Assembly: GCA_018064525.1 (NCBI GenBank)
Contig: JAGHVB010000040.1
Span: 33,669 to 97,668 of the forward strand
DNA from: Candidatus Treponema merdequi
GTDB lineage: Bacteria; Spirochaetota; Spirochaetia; Treponematales; Treponemataceae
Length of the DNA: 64,000 bases
Reading direction: 5' to 3'
Position numbers and translations under genes: made by a program. How positions within the stretch are numbered: the stretch's first letter is position 1; each line of letters starts with the position of its first letter. The notes beneath the pieces are model-generated. The model was given only the letters and a program-made list of their open reading frames with translations, was not told the DNA's origin and made no database searches. This document shows, in pieces, positions 1 to 8,929 of the stretch.

Positions 1-431
1 AACAACGATATTCAACGCATAAAAATATCCTTCAAGGAATAGATGTATTTTCTGAAGAATATAAACTGTGTGGGAAAATCGACTTATTTGATACAGAAAA
101 AGGATTGCTTACTGAGCGGAAAAAACATATTGAAACAATTTACGACGGTTATGTTTTTCAACTGTATGCGCAATGTCTTTGTCTTCGTGAGATGGGTTAC
201 AAAGTAAACAAAATCAGATTCTATTCTTCTGATGACAACAAAGTTTATGATTATCCACTACCAGAAGATAATCCAGAAATGTTTGAAAAATTTATAAATA
301 CAAATGAGCAGATGCAGAATTTTAATGTTGATTCATACGAACCAAAATCACCGGAAAAATGTGCACACTGCATTTATAACGATTTTTGTGACAGACCGTT
401 AGCACCTAAAGCTTACAACGGTGGATTTTAA
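1..431 (+). CDS. cas4: Cas4 exonuclease, 3' part (5' end outside window)
   Basis: The reading frame is open from the first bases, so the gene starts upstream of the window and only its C-terminal ~142 residues are here. Visible RecB-type nuclease motifs are GKIDLFD (acidic metal ligand), LTERKK (the E-x-K motif) and QLYAQ (the Q-xxx-Y motif). The C-terminal CAHCIYNDFC supplies three of the four iron-sulfur cluster cysteines usual for Cas4. Cas4 trims prespacers and checks the PAM during spacer acquisition with Cas1-Cas2. It lies 21 bp before cas1 in the same orientation. The gene order cas4-cas1-cas2-array together with the repeat type points to subtype V-A, with cas12a expected upstream. Confidence 0.93.
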   Translation, partial: QRYSTHKNILQGIDVFSEEYKLCGKIDLFDTEKGLLTERKKHIETIYDGYVFQLYAQCLCLREMGYKVNKIRFYSSDDNKVYDYPLPEDNPEMFEKFINTNEQMQNFNVDSYEPKSPEKCAHCIYNDFCDRPLAPKAYNGGF

Positions 432-452
432 GGTGGGAGAAGGAGTAATCAG

Positions 453-1430
453 ATGATGAGTACCCGCGATTTTGAGTGTAAACAAATTGCTTTTGTGTAT
501 ACCGAAAAAGGGGAAAAAATCAGTTTTAAGAATGACAATTTAATTATTACTGATTCTGAGGGGAAAATAAAACATCAGTCAACTTGTTACAGACTTTTTT
601 TGCTTTTTATTTGTGGAGATGCGTGTCTTACAAGTGGAATTTTGGAGCGTTCAAAAAAGTTTGGATTCAATATTGTTTTTATGAGTTCAAATCTTCGTAT
701 AAAAACAATTCTTCCGTCAAAAGCAGAAGGAAATGTTTTACTGAGGAAAAGACAATATGCATTAGAAAAAACTGATATTGCGGCTCATGTAATTGCAAAT
801 AAAATTCACAATCAGACATTTTTGTTGAAAAAGAAAAGAAATAAAACGGAGGAAGAAAAACAGAATATTAAAAAACTGGAACAATTTGAAAAAGATGTTT
901 TAAAACCAGATTTAGCTGTTCAGGAAATTATGGGAATTGAAGGAGTAAGTGCAAAAATTTACTTTGGTGATTTATTCAAAAATCATAACTGGACAGCAAG
1001 AAGACCTCGTGTAAAACATGATATTACAAATTGTCTTATGGATGTTGGCTACACAATTCTATTTAATTTAATAAATGCCCTTTTGGAAATGTATGGCTTT
1101 GATGTTTATGTAGGAATTTTACATACACAGTTTTTTCACAGAAAATCTTTAGTTTGCGATTTGGAAGAACCTTTCAGACCAATTATTGATGCAGCTTTAA
1201 TTAAAGCAATGAATTTAGGTCAGATAAATGAAAAGGATTTCTGGAAAAATCAGGAACAATATATTTTGCCATGGAAAAATTCTGCACCGTATGTAGAGAT
1301 TTTTATAAAAGCTTTGATGGAATATAAAAATGAAATTTTTATTTATTTGCAGTCGTTTTATCGTGCTTTTATGAGAGATAAATCTGCCTGTGATTTTCCA
1401 AATTTTTATATGGATGAGGAGGATGAATAA
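453..1430 (+). CDS. cas1: Cas1 integrase, type V-A
   Basis: 325 aa, the normal length for Cas1. It is the metal-dependent integrase that inserts new spacers at the leader end. Expected catalytic residues are E163 (in GIEG), H224 (in GILH) and D236 (in CDLEEPFRP), with the usual 12-residue spacing between the His and the Asp. The N-terminal beta domain precedes a helical C-terminal domain. The start is the ATG after the good ribosome site AAGGAG at about 440-445; a second ATG follows directly. The stop codon overlaps the cas2 start by one base, so the two genes are translationally coupled. Confidence 0.96.
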   Translation: MMSTRDFECKQIAFVYTEKGEKISFKNDNLIITDSEGKIKHQSTCYRLFLLFICGDACLTSGILERSKKFGFNIVFMSSNLRIKTILPSKAEGNVLLRKRQYALEKTDIAAHVIANKIHNQTFLLKKKRNKTEEEKQNIKKLEQFEKDVLKPDLAVQEIMGIEGVSAKIYFGDLFKNHNWTARRPRVKHDITNCLMDVGYTILFNLINALLEMYGFDVYVGILHTQFFHRKSLVCDLEEPFRPIIDAALIKAMNLGQINEKDFWKNQEQYILPWKNSAPYVEIFIKALMEYKNEIFIYLQSFYRAFMRDKSACDFPNFYMDEEDE

Positions 1431-1705
1431 TGCTTCTTGTAAGTTATGATATTGCAAATGATAAAGTTAGAACTAAATTTGCAAAATTTCTTTCAAAGTT
1501 TGGATTCAGATTGCAATATTCTGTTTTTGAAATTCATAACAGTGAAACAGTTTTAGGGAATATTCAAAATGAAATTGAAAATATTTATATGAAGACCTTT
1601 ACAGAAGAAGATTCTGTGATTATATTTAACTTATCAGCAACTTGTACAAAAACCTGTTACGGTTATGCCAAAAATGAAGAAACCGATGTTTTTGTAATAA
1701 CATAA
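1430..1705 (+). CDS. cas2: Cas2, adaptation complex subunit
   Basis: 91 aa, a typical Cas2 size. The N-terminus MLLVSYDIAND carries the conserved Asp (D7) after the first beta strand of the ferredoxin-like fold. Cas2 is the central dimer holding two Cas1 dimers during spacer integration. Its ATG overlaps the cas1 stop (TAATG). The stop codon at 1703-1705 is followed at once by a solitary degenerate CRISPR repeat (1706-1737), then the leader and the array, all in the same direction. Confidence 0.95.
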   Translation: MLLVSYDIANDKVRTKFAKFLSKFGFRLQYSVFEIHNSETVLGNIQNEIENIYMKTFTEEDSVIIFNLSATCTKTCYGYAKNEETDVFVIT

Positions 1706-1737
1706 GTTTGAAACAAAAAAATCCTACTGTTGTAGGT
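1706..1737 (+). repeat. Solitary degenerate V-A repeat (crRNA-handle-like)
   Basis: Directly after the cas2 stop is a 32-nt sequence that resembles the 36-nt array repeat. It begins GTTTGAAAC (array: GTTTCAAAC) and ends CCTACTGTTGTAGGT (array: TCTACTGTTGTAGAT), with a shorter A-rich middle. The hairpin stem CCTAC/GTAGG with loop TGTT keeps the array handle shape, and the outer U-A pair has become C-G on both sides. It lies 120 bp before the first true repeat. It could encode a Cas12a-bound regulatory or guard RNA, or be an old repeat still under structural selection. The resemblance is seen directly; the role is inferred. Confidence 0.75.
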
Positions 1738-1857
1738 AAAAATTGCAAACCCCTGGTCTTACTGTAAAAATTGGAGTAAAAAATGAAGAAAAATGCCAGT
1801 TTTAACGTAATATTTGCGAAATACAGTAACAAAAAGAACTGTTTAGCAACGACAGGG
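1738..1857 (+). promoter_or_regulatory. CRISPR leader
   Basis: AT-rich 120-bp segment between the degenerate repeat and the first full repeat, where a type V-A leader (array promoter and integration signal) is expected. AAACCCCTG at 1747-1755 is the exact reverse complement of CAGGGGTTT at 1853-1861, which straddles the junction between the leader and repeat 1. I could not assign a confident -35/-10 pair. Confidence 0.7.
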
Positions 1858-4800
1858 GTTTCAAACTAGATTTAAATTTCTACTGTTGTAGATCGAGTGC
1901 GTTACCATTCCAGCAGAAAGGTTTCAAACTAGATTTAAATTTCTACTGTTGTAGATATAATGGTTGGGATACATCAGGCGAATGTTTCAAACTAGATTTA
2001 AATTTCTACTGTTGTAGATTGTACAAGAAGAAACATAATGCGATTGGTTTCAAACTAGATTTAAATTTCTACTGTTGTAGATCCACGAAGTGTTCCGACT
2101 GGGGTTTGGTGTTTCAAACTAGATTTAAATTTCTACTGTTGTAGATCATACGCTTTAAAAACATTATCCATTCTGTTTCAAACTAGATTTAAATTTCTAC
2201 TGTTGTAGATTGTTGACGATAACCAAGAAAAAACCTGTTTCAAACTAGATTTAAATTTCTACTGTTGTAGATATTAGCTGGAAAGCAGGCTGGCGGAGAG
2301 TTTCAAACTAGATTTAAATTTCTACTGTTGTAGATTCATTGTAAACTTGCGATTAATGCCCTGGTTTCAAACTAGATTTAAATTTCTACTGTTGTAGATA
2401 TAACGGTTGGGATACTTCTGGAGAAGTTTCAAACTAGATTTAAATTTCTACTGTTGTAGATTTAAGCGGTGTTTCCCGTGCTATGAAGTTTCAAACTAGA
2501 TTTAAATTTCTACTGTTGTAGATAAAATATTCCTAGTACTTATTCTAATTGTTTCAAACTAGATTTAAATTTCTACTGTTGTAGATAAGATAAAAAAACG
2601 GTTATTCATAAGTTTCAAACTAGATTTAAATTTCTACTGTTGTAGATAAAGCACAAGGACGTAGATATAAGTATTGTTTCAAACTAGATTTAAATTTCTA
2701 CTGTTGTAGATTTGGAAAGGTAGCGAGGAAGTAAAATAGTTTCAAACTAGATTTAAATTTCTACTGTTGTAGATACTTACAAGAGAAAACATAATGCAAT
2801 TGGTTTCAAACTAGATTTAAATTTCTACTGTTGTAGATTCAATGGTATGAAGACCATATGTATGGTTTCAAACTAGATTTAAATTTCTACTGTTGTAGAT
2901 GTAGAATGATTCATTGCATACACCGTGTTTCAAACTAGATTTAAATTTCTACTGTTGTAGATTTTATAAGGCCGTGTTTTCTGATTATTGTTTCAAACTA
3001 GATTTAAATTTCTACTGTTGTAGATCGAACGAGTAAAAACACTATGCAAGGTTTCAAACTAGATTTAAATTTCTACTGTTGTAGATAGTCATACCATCCA
3101 ACTCATCTACAAGTTTCAAACTAGATTTAAATTTCTACTGTTGTAGATTGGGAATCTGGTTTTCTTTGAAAAAAAGTTTCAAACTAGATTTAAATTTCTA
3201 CTGTTGTAGATCAGTATGACGGCTTTTTACAACTCTATTGTTTCAAACTAGATTTAAATTTCTACTGTTGTAGATAAAACAGCTATTTTGGGTTTTAAAA
3301 AGTTTCAAACTAGATTTAAATTTCTACTGTTGTAGATACCCTGTTCATTGCTTGTCATACCAAATGTTTCAAACTAGATTTAAATTTCTACTGTTGTAGA
3401 TATTGAGATGTATACTGAACTTAAAACTAGTTTCAAACTAGATTTAAATTTCTACTGTTGTAGATACTTCATCATCAATTTTTTGCATTTGTGTTTCAAA
3501 CTAGATTTAAATTTCTACTGTTGTAGATTTGAGATGGTTGACAAGCTTTTGTCTGTTTCAAACTAGATTTAAATTTCTACTGTTGTAGATAAAAAATGTT
3601 TGATGATGCTGTTGATGGTTTCAAACTAGATTTAAATTTCTACTGTTGTAGATAAAATTAATTCGTCCATTACCATTCCTGTTTCAAACTAGATTTAAAT
3701 TTCTACTGTTGTAGATACCTGTTTTGTCTGTCCTGGCTGAACTGTTTCAAACTAGATTTAAATTTCTACTGTTGTAGATATTTGTGACGGACGGACAATT
3801 AGTAGAGTTTCAAACTAGATTTAAATTTCTACTGTTGTAGATTCGAAAATCTTCCGGAAGAAAGAATGTTTCAAACTAGATTTAAATTTCTACTGTTGTA
3901 GATCAGAAACAGAAATTACAGAATGGAGGTTTCAAACTAGATTTAAATTTCTACTGTTGTAGATACGAACCCAAACATGACCGTTGAAAAGTTTCAAACT
4001 AGATTTAAATTTCTACTGTTGTAGATTTCTTGAAGCGTCCGCCCTGCAAAGTGGTTTCAAACTAGATTTAAATTTCTACTGTTGTAGATCTTTACTGGAC
4101 TGATGATTCAAGAGGAGTTTCAAACTAGATTTAAATTTCTACTGTTGTAGATATGATTTGTTAGAGTTCAATGAAAAATGTTTCAAACTAGATTTAAATT
4201 TCTACTGTTGTAGATATAAGCTGGTCTACAAAGCTGAAAAGGTTTCAAACTAGATTTAAATTTCTACTGTTGTAGATGTATTTTCGTTTTGCTTCACGGC
4301 ATTGTTTCAAACTAGATTTAAATTTCTACTGTTGTAGATTAGTTAGCATTCAATATGTTGGCTCGTTTCAAACTAGATTTAAATTTCTACTGTTGTAGAT
4401 AGTATCCATTTTTTCAGTAACCATATAGTTTCAAACTAGATTTAAATTTCTACTGTTGTAGATAAGACTGATGTTCTGAATTCCGCTGAAGTTTCAAACT
4501 AGATTTAAATTTCTACTGTTGTAGATACTTATTATTAAGAGTAATATGAAAATGTTTCAAACTAGATTTAAATTTCTACTGTTGTAGATACGGGTGTGAT
4601 CATTTTATTTCGGTAAGTTTCAAACTAGATTTAAATTTCTACTGTTGTAGATAAGGTGTATATCACCCTATTGTTTTAGTTTCAAACTAGATTTAAATTT
4701 CTACTGTTGTAGATTTTGACTGTTCCTGCGCCGCTTTAGATGTTTCAAACTAGATTTAAATTTCTACTGTTGTAGATATGAACGGCAAAAACACCGACCC

Positions 4801-5965
4801 CGATGTTTCAAACTAGATTTAAATTTCTACTGTTGTAGATATTCCGTTGATTGTCTGTTCCGGAAATGTTTCAAACTAGATTTAAATTTCTACTGTTGTA
4901 GATTTGAAAAGCGCGCGAACAGAACAATGTTTCAAACTAGATTTAAATTTCTACTGTTGTAGATGTACTTCTTCTCCCCACCATTTCCAAAGTTTCAAAC
5001 TAGATTTAAATTTCTACTGTTGTAGATCTGAGATGTATAACGAATTGAAAATCGTTTCAAACTAGATTTAAATTTCTACTGTTGTAGATCAGAAGAATGT
5101 TTCGAGTGTATTAGAGTTTCAAACTAGATTTAAATTTCTACTGTTGTAGATTCAGTATGGCACATTTCAATTCCAATAGTTTCAAACTAGATTTAAATTT
5201 CTACTGTTGTAGATCTGTACCGATGTTATTTCCTGAATAGGGTTTCAAACTAGATTTAAATTTCTACTGTTGTAGATTTTTAAACGGATTTTCAATCTCC
5301 GAAGTAGTTTCAAATTAGATTTAAATTTCTACTGTTGTAGATCTAAGCATCAGCGCATAAATGCGAAGAGTTTCAAACTAGATTTAAATTTCTACTGTTG
5401 TAGATTTGGCTTGAACCTTACGGGCGCAAGGTTTCAAACTAGATTTAAATTTCTACTGTTGTAGATGGATTCCGAGCGGTCAAGCCCGATACTGTTTCAA
5501 ACTAGATTTAAATTTCTACTGTTGTAGATTTTCTGCATATTCTGTATGCGAATGTCGTTTCAAACTAGATTTAAATTTCTACTGTTGTAGATGCAAGTGA
5601 AATTATAAAGGATTTTGAAAGTTTCAAACTAGATTTAAATTTCTACTGTTGTAGATCGTGTGTAGTAGTTCCCGTTCGAGGTGGTTTCAAACTAGATTTA
5701 AATTTCTACTGTTGTAGATGTAAGTTTTACAATCCAATAAATCTGTGTTTCAAACTAGATTTAAATTTCTACTGTTGTAGATATTCTTAATTCTTTCAGC
5801 GTGCTGTAGTTTCAAACTAGATTTAAATTTCTACTGTTGTAGATTCATATATCAGGATAGTACCAACTTTATGTTTCAAACTAAATTTAAATTTCTACTG
5901 TTGTAGATGCCATATTAATGACAAGAAGGGAAATAGTTTCAAACTAGATTTAAATTTCTACTGTT
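1858..5965 (+). CRISPR. Type V-A CRISPR array, 66 repeats / 65 spacers
   Basis: Repeats are 36 nt. They start GTTTCAAACTAGATTTA and end with the Cas12a handle AATTTCTACTGTTGTAGAT, whose stem is TCTAC/GTAGA with loop TGTT. I counted 66 repeat starts from 1858 to 5936, spaced 61-65 bp, giving 65 spacers of about 25-29 nt. Almost all repeats look identical. Exceptions lie at the distal end: 5307 has a C-to-T change (GTTTCAAAT), 5873 has a G-to-A change (ACTAAATTT), and the last repeat (5936) loses its final GTAGAT after 30 nt. This fits a leader at the cas2 side and an old, decaying trailer end. The 5966-6047 stretch after it is AT-rich with no gene. Several spacers form related pairs (see findings). 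Confidence 0.99.
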
Positions 5966-6047
5966 TTAATTTTTTATAATTAAAAATTAGTTTATGTAAA
6001 GACAGAAAATTTATTTAGTTTCAGATGTCGACATCTCAACATCCCAT

Positions 6048-6632
6048 CTAAAAAATCCCTTTCTTAAACACATACGTCTTATACTCTTCCTCCGGCCTTG
6101 AAAATGCATCGTATGTTCCTTCTTCGACAAGTTCGTAGCCGTGGTTAAAGTAGAAGTCCACATTGCAGTCGCAGTCGGTCCAGAGGTACATGTTTTTAAA
6201 GCCGCGTGATTTGTAAAAGGCGATTGTTTCGTCGAGGATTTTTTTGCCTTCGCCTTTTGCGATGCTTACAAAGAGGCTCAGTTTTACGTCTGAATCTGTC
6301 ATGTAAGAAAAAGTTTTCTGGTCCATCATTGAAAGATAGTCACGGCTGACGCCGAGAATTTTTTTTTCTTTATCTGTGGAATTTTCGAAAACTTTTTTGA
6401 GCCATTCGCCGGCGCTGTTTGTTTCATTTTTTGTTTCGGAAAAGGTCACGGCTAAAAGTCTGCCGCCGTCTGTGTGCATAAACTGCATGTCGTTGTCTGC
6501 GCCGTTCTGTCTTACGATTGCTTCGGCGTAAAGTTTTTTAAAATCGTCTGATGCGTCTTGCGGTGTCCAGATTGGTTTTACGCGTTCAACAATCTGCGGA
6601 ATATATTTTGAGTTGAATTTTTCAAGTGCCAT
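6048..6632 (-). CDS. GNAT-family N-acetyltransferase
   Basis: 194 aa protein with the look of a GCN5-related N-acetyltransferase. The central AKGEGKKIL segment fits the acetyl-CoA pyrophosphate-binding loop, and the following FYKSRGF...YLW...FYFNHGYELVEEG fits the last strands and helices, including the typical 'F-Y-x-x-x-G-[YF]' ending. The substrate cannot be told from sequence. It ends 3 bp after the upstream minus-strand gene at 6636, so the two probably share a transcript. It is convergent with the CRISPR array. Confidence 0.7.
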   Translation of the reverse strand: MALEKFNSKYIPQIVERVKPIWTPQDASDDFKKLYAEAIVRQNGADNDMQFMHTDGGRLLAVTFSETKNETNSAGEWLKKVFENSTDKEKKILGVSRDYLSMMDQKTFSYMTDSDVKLSLFVSIAKGEGKKILDETIAFYKSRGFKNMYLWTDCDCNVDFYFNHGYELVEEGTYDAFSRPEEEYKTYVFKKGIF

Positions 6633-6635
6633 ATT

Positions 6636-7058
6636 CTATTCTTCCAAATCTTCAAAGTTTGAGTTAATGTTTATTTTTTTAGTTTCATTTCGTTTTTTGA
6701 TTTTTGTTTTTTTGCTTCCACCGGAATTTAAATCGCCTGTTGTTAAAATGCTCATTGATTTTTCAGAAGCCTGTCTTCGTCTTTTTGCTTCAAGTGGAAT
6801 TTCAAAAGGCGCATTTTCTTTTTTAATCAGAATTTCATTTACAGAATTAATGTGAATTGAATAAAAGATATTCTGATTCTGTAATTCTTCTGTTACTGTA
6901 AGGATGTCATTAAGTGAAATTCCTGCTTTCTTTTTTGAATCAAGCTTTATGTTTTCACGGACTTTTTTTGCAAGAATAAATTCTGTAAAAGATGTTTTTT
7001 CGGACATCTGGTTAAATGCTTTTAAAATTTCTGTTTGAATTGGTGTAAGGTTACTCAT
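6636..7058 (-). CDS. Hypothetical protein, possible winged-helix N-terminus
   Basis: 140 aa, not recognised. The first ~85 residues (TPIQTEILKAFNQM...FTEFILAKKV...ISLNDILTVTEELQNQNIFYSI) have the helix-turn-helix-plus-wing pattern of small DNA-binding proteins. The C-terminal ~55 residues are basic and low in complexity (KKTKIKKRNETKK), ending in an acidic tail EDLEE. The gene is 3 bp upstream of the acetyltransferase and separated from nagB by a strong terminator, so it needs its own promoter. Confidence 0.6.
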   Translation of the reverse strand: MSNLTPIQTEILKAFNQMSEKTSFTEFILAKKVRENIKLDSKKKAGISLNDILTVTEELQNQNIFYSIHINSVNEILIKKENAPFEIPLEAKRRRQASEKSMSILTTGDLNSGGSKKTKIKKRNETKKININSNFEDLEE

Positions 7059-7060
7059 AA

Positions 7061-7094
7061 TAAAAAAGAGGGTCTTTCTGTTATTGAAAGACCC
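7061..7094 (-). terminator. Intrinsic terminator after nagB
   Basis: Arms GGGTCTTTC (7070-7078) and GAAAGACCC (7086-7094) are separated by a 7-nt loop. On the minus strand the hairpin is followed by a T-run (A-run 7062-7067 on the plus strand). It lies 30 bp past the nagB stop. Confidence 0.9.
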
Positions 7095-7124
7095 GTTGTT
7101 TGTTAAATCAAATAATTTGATTAT

Positions 7125-7928
7125 TTAGATTGCATTGTCAAAGTTGTTTTTTTCAATGTCTTTGAAATATTTTACAGTTCCAACTTTGAGTTCATCTGTT
7201 GCGTCATCGTCACAAACGATAACTGCATTTTCGTGCATCTGCAAAGCAGAAACTGTCCACATCTGGCTGATTCCTTCTTCGACTGCATGTTTGAGGGCAG
7301 TTGCCTTGTTGTGGCCTGTGATAAGAATCATTACTTCATCAGAATCGCATACTGTTCCAACACCAACTGTTAATGCTGTTTTTGGAACTTTGTTAACGTC
7401 GTGGTCAAAGAAGCGGCTGTTAACGATGATTGTGTCCTGTGTGAGTGCCATTTCGCGTGTACGGCTTTTAAGTGAACTTCCTGGTTCGTTAAAAGCGATA
7501 TGTCCGTCGCAACCAACTCCACCCATGAAAAGTCTGATTCCACCGGCTGCTTTGATTGCTTTTTCGTAGTCTTCACATTCTTTTTTAAGGTCTTTTGCAT
7601 TTCCATTTAAGATGTGAACATTTTCTTTTTTAATATTTATTTGGCTGAAGAAGTTATCCCACATAAAGCGGTGATAGCTTTCCGGATGGTCTTCTGAAAT
7701 GCCGACGTATTCATCCATGTTGAATGTAACAACGTTCTCGAAAGAGACCTTTCCAGCCTTATACAAATTGATAAGTTCTTTGTAAGTTCCAAGCGGAGTA
7801 GATCCTGTTGGAAGCCCAATTACAAAAGGTTTGTCTTTTGTAGGTTTTGCTTCATTGATGCGTGAAGCAATGTGGTTTGCTGCCCATTTAGAGACAGTGT
7901 CATAATCAGGTCTGATTATTACTCTCAT
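7125..7928 (-). CDS. nagB: Glucosamine-6-phosphate deaminase
   Basis: 267 aa, matching NagB length (E. coli 266). It converts glucosamine-6-phosphate to fructose-6-phosphate and ammonia in amino-sugar catabolism. Visible motifs are the phosphate loop [12 protein letters not shown], the catalytic-base segment FNMDEYVGI, and [17 protein letters not shown] with the active-site Asp and His. The allosteric C-terminal region is also present. No nagA is adjacent. The gene is monocistronic, bounded by its own terminator and by an unusual structured leader with the ribosome site AGGAG just before the ATG. Confidence 0.95.
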   Translation of the reverse strand: MRVIIRPDYDTVSKWAANHIASRINEAKPTKDKPFVIGLPTGSTPLGTYKELINLYKAGKVSFENVVTFNMDEYVGISEDHPESYHRFMWDNFFSQINIKKENVHILNGNAKDLKKECEDYEKAIKAAGGIRLFMGGVGCDGHIAFNEPGSSLKSRTREMALTQDTIIVNSRFFDHDVNKVPKTALTVGVGTVCDSDEVMILITGHNKATALKHAVEEGISQMWTVSALQMHENAVIVCDDDATDELKVGTVKYFKDIEKNNFDNAI

Positions 7929-7937
7929 ATTATTCTC

Positions 7938-7990
7938 CTAGCCGCACACAGCGGCACGAATACCGCGTGCGCATCACGGAGGGTATTCTC
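7938..7990 (-). promoter_or_regulatory. Structured 5' leader of nagB (two GC-rich hairpins)
   Basis: Two stable hairpins stand in an otherwise AT-rich gap, immediately upstream of the nagB ribosome site. The proximal one has arms GCCGC/GCGGC (7941-7955). The distal one has arms GAATACC/GGTATTC (7958-7988) with inner pairing CCGTG/CACG. There is no T-run, so they are not ordinary terminators. They may be a translational control element or protein-binding site; no known riboswitch class was recognised. Confidence 0.6.
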
Positions 7991-8049
7991 ACGGGATTTA
8001 AGTATAAAAAAAATGGTTTTTTTTGTAAATAAATTTAGATAAAAAAAAT

Positions 8050-8094
8050 AAAAAAAAATCGGGCAGCCAAAACTGATATCATTCTGGCTGCCCG
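8050..8094 (-). terminator. Intrinsic terminator after thyX
   Basis: Ten-base arms CGGGCAGCCA (8060-8069) and TGGCTGCCCG (8085-8094) are followed, on the minus strand, by a run of T (A-run 8050-8058). Placed 46 bp beyond the thyX stop. Confidence 0.92.
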
Positions 8095-8139
8095 GATATA
8101 TGAACTGTTTTAAGAAGTTATATCTTGTGTAATGTTAGG

Positions 8140-8841
8140 TTATTTGTTCTTTTTCCACTGTTCAACAGCTTCGAGCATTTCGGCTTTTGAGATTTTTCTT
8201 CCGCATGAATGGTCTTCGTCACAGTAACCGACAGCTTCGCATTTTGGAACAAAAAGGTTATCACAGATCCATTCCCATTCTGGAGAAAAAACGCGAAGTT
8301 TTTCTTTAAGTTCGACAGAAAGTGCGCGGATTTCTTTGTAAGCTCTTGTGCAGAGGCGCATGTTCATAAAATGCATGAGGGCTCTGAGGTTGATTTTCCA
8401 GACGATTTTTGTTTCCATTCCAAGTGGAAGAATGTTTGCGGCGTCTTCTTTTGGATAACCGAGTTCTTCGAGTTTTGTGTATGTGTTCATGATTGAGTCG
8501 AGGCCTTCTTTGTAAACTTCGCGGGCTTCGTCTTTGAACGGATAGTAAAATTCTTTTTCTGTGTCCATTGATTTTGCATCAACGTATCTTGTGGAACTCT
8601 GAAGTCTTGTTGTTCCGATGATGTGAGTATAGAGCTCTCTGATACAGCGGGCAGAGTAGCCGTCAACGATGCAGAAAACATCAGGATATTCTGCAGTTCT
8701 TGTGTGACCACTTCTGATACATGCTTTTGCACGTTTGATGTTTTTTTCTTTATCATCAACAGGACTGTTCCAGCAGATTCCGGCGCAGTAACCGATTGTG
8801 TTCAATGGTTCTTTGTCTGTGTTTGGTAAAATTGTAATCAT
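8140..8841 (-). CDS. thyX: FAD-dependent thymidylate synthase ThyX
   Basis: 233 aa flavin-dependent thymidylate synthase, making dTMP from dUMP with methylene-tetrahydrofolate and NADPH. Visible are SGHTRTAEY and the dUMP/FAD-binding segment RLQSSTRYV, equivalent to the family's '(R/S)-x-x-S-x-R-Y' end of the ThyX motif. The later WKINLRALMHFMNMRL fits the C-terminal 'N-x-R-x-x-x-H-F-x-x-x-R' active-site helix. No thyA is in the window. The gene is monocistronic with its own terminator. Confidence 0.93.
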   Translation of the reverse strand: MITILPNTDKEPLNTIGYCAGICWNSPVDDKEKNIKRAKACIRSGHTRTAEYPDVFCIVDGYSARCIRELYTHIIGTTRLQSSTRYVDAKSMDTEKEFYYPFKDEAREVYKEGLDSIMNTYTKLEELGYPKEDAANILPLGMETKIVWKINLRALMHFMNMRLCTRAYKEIRALSVELKEKLRVFSPEWEWICDNLFVPKCEAVGYCDEDHSCGRKISKAEMLEAVEQWKKNK

Positions 8842-8929
8842 AAAATGGTCTCCAGTTTTTTAATTATACAATGAGATTTTTTTAATCTCAACATCTGTTT
8901 TGATTTAATAAAAAAGATTCAGCTTTAAT

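Noticed and set aside
1..1705. Subtype I or II CRISPR adaptation module
   Set aside because: The handle AATTTCTACTGTTGTAGAT and cas4-cas1-cas2 order fit V-A; no Cascade or cas9 gene is present.
2775..3050. Spacer 19 looked similar to spacer 15
   Set aside because: Only about 12 of 15 bases match over a low-complexity A-rich part, and the shared frame has a stop.
1894..3680. Spacer 1 and spacer 29 share TTACCATTCC
   Set aside because: The match sits at different offsets in the two spacers and falls off on both sides, unlike the three accepted pairs.
7135..7569. Long plus-strand frame opposite nagB
   Set aside because: Antisense shadow of a clear nagB gene; composition reflects the complementary codons.
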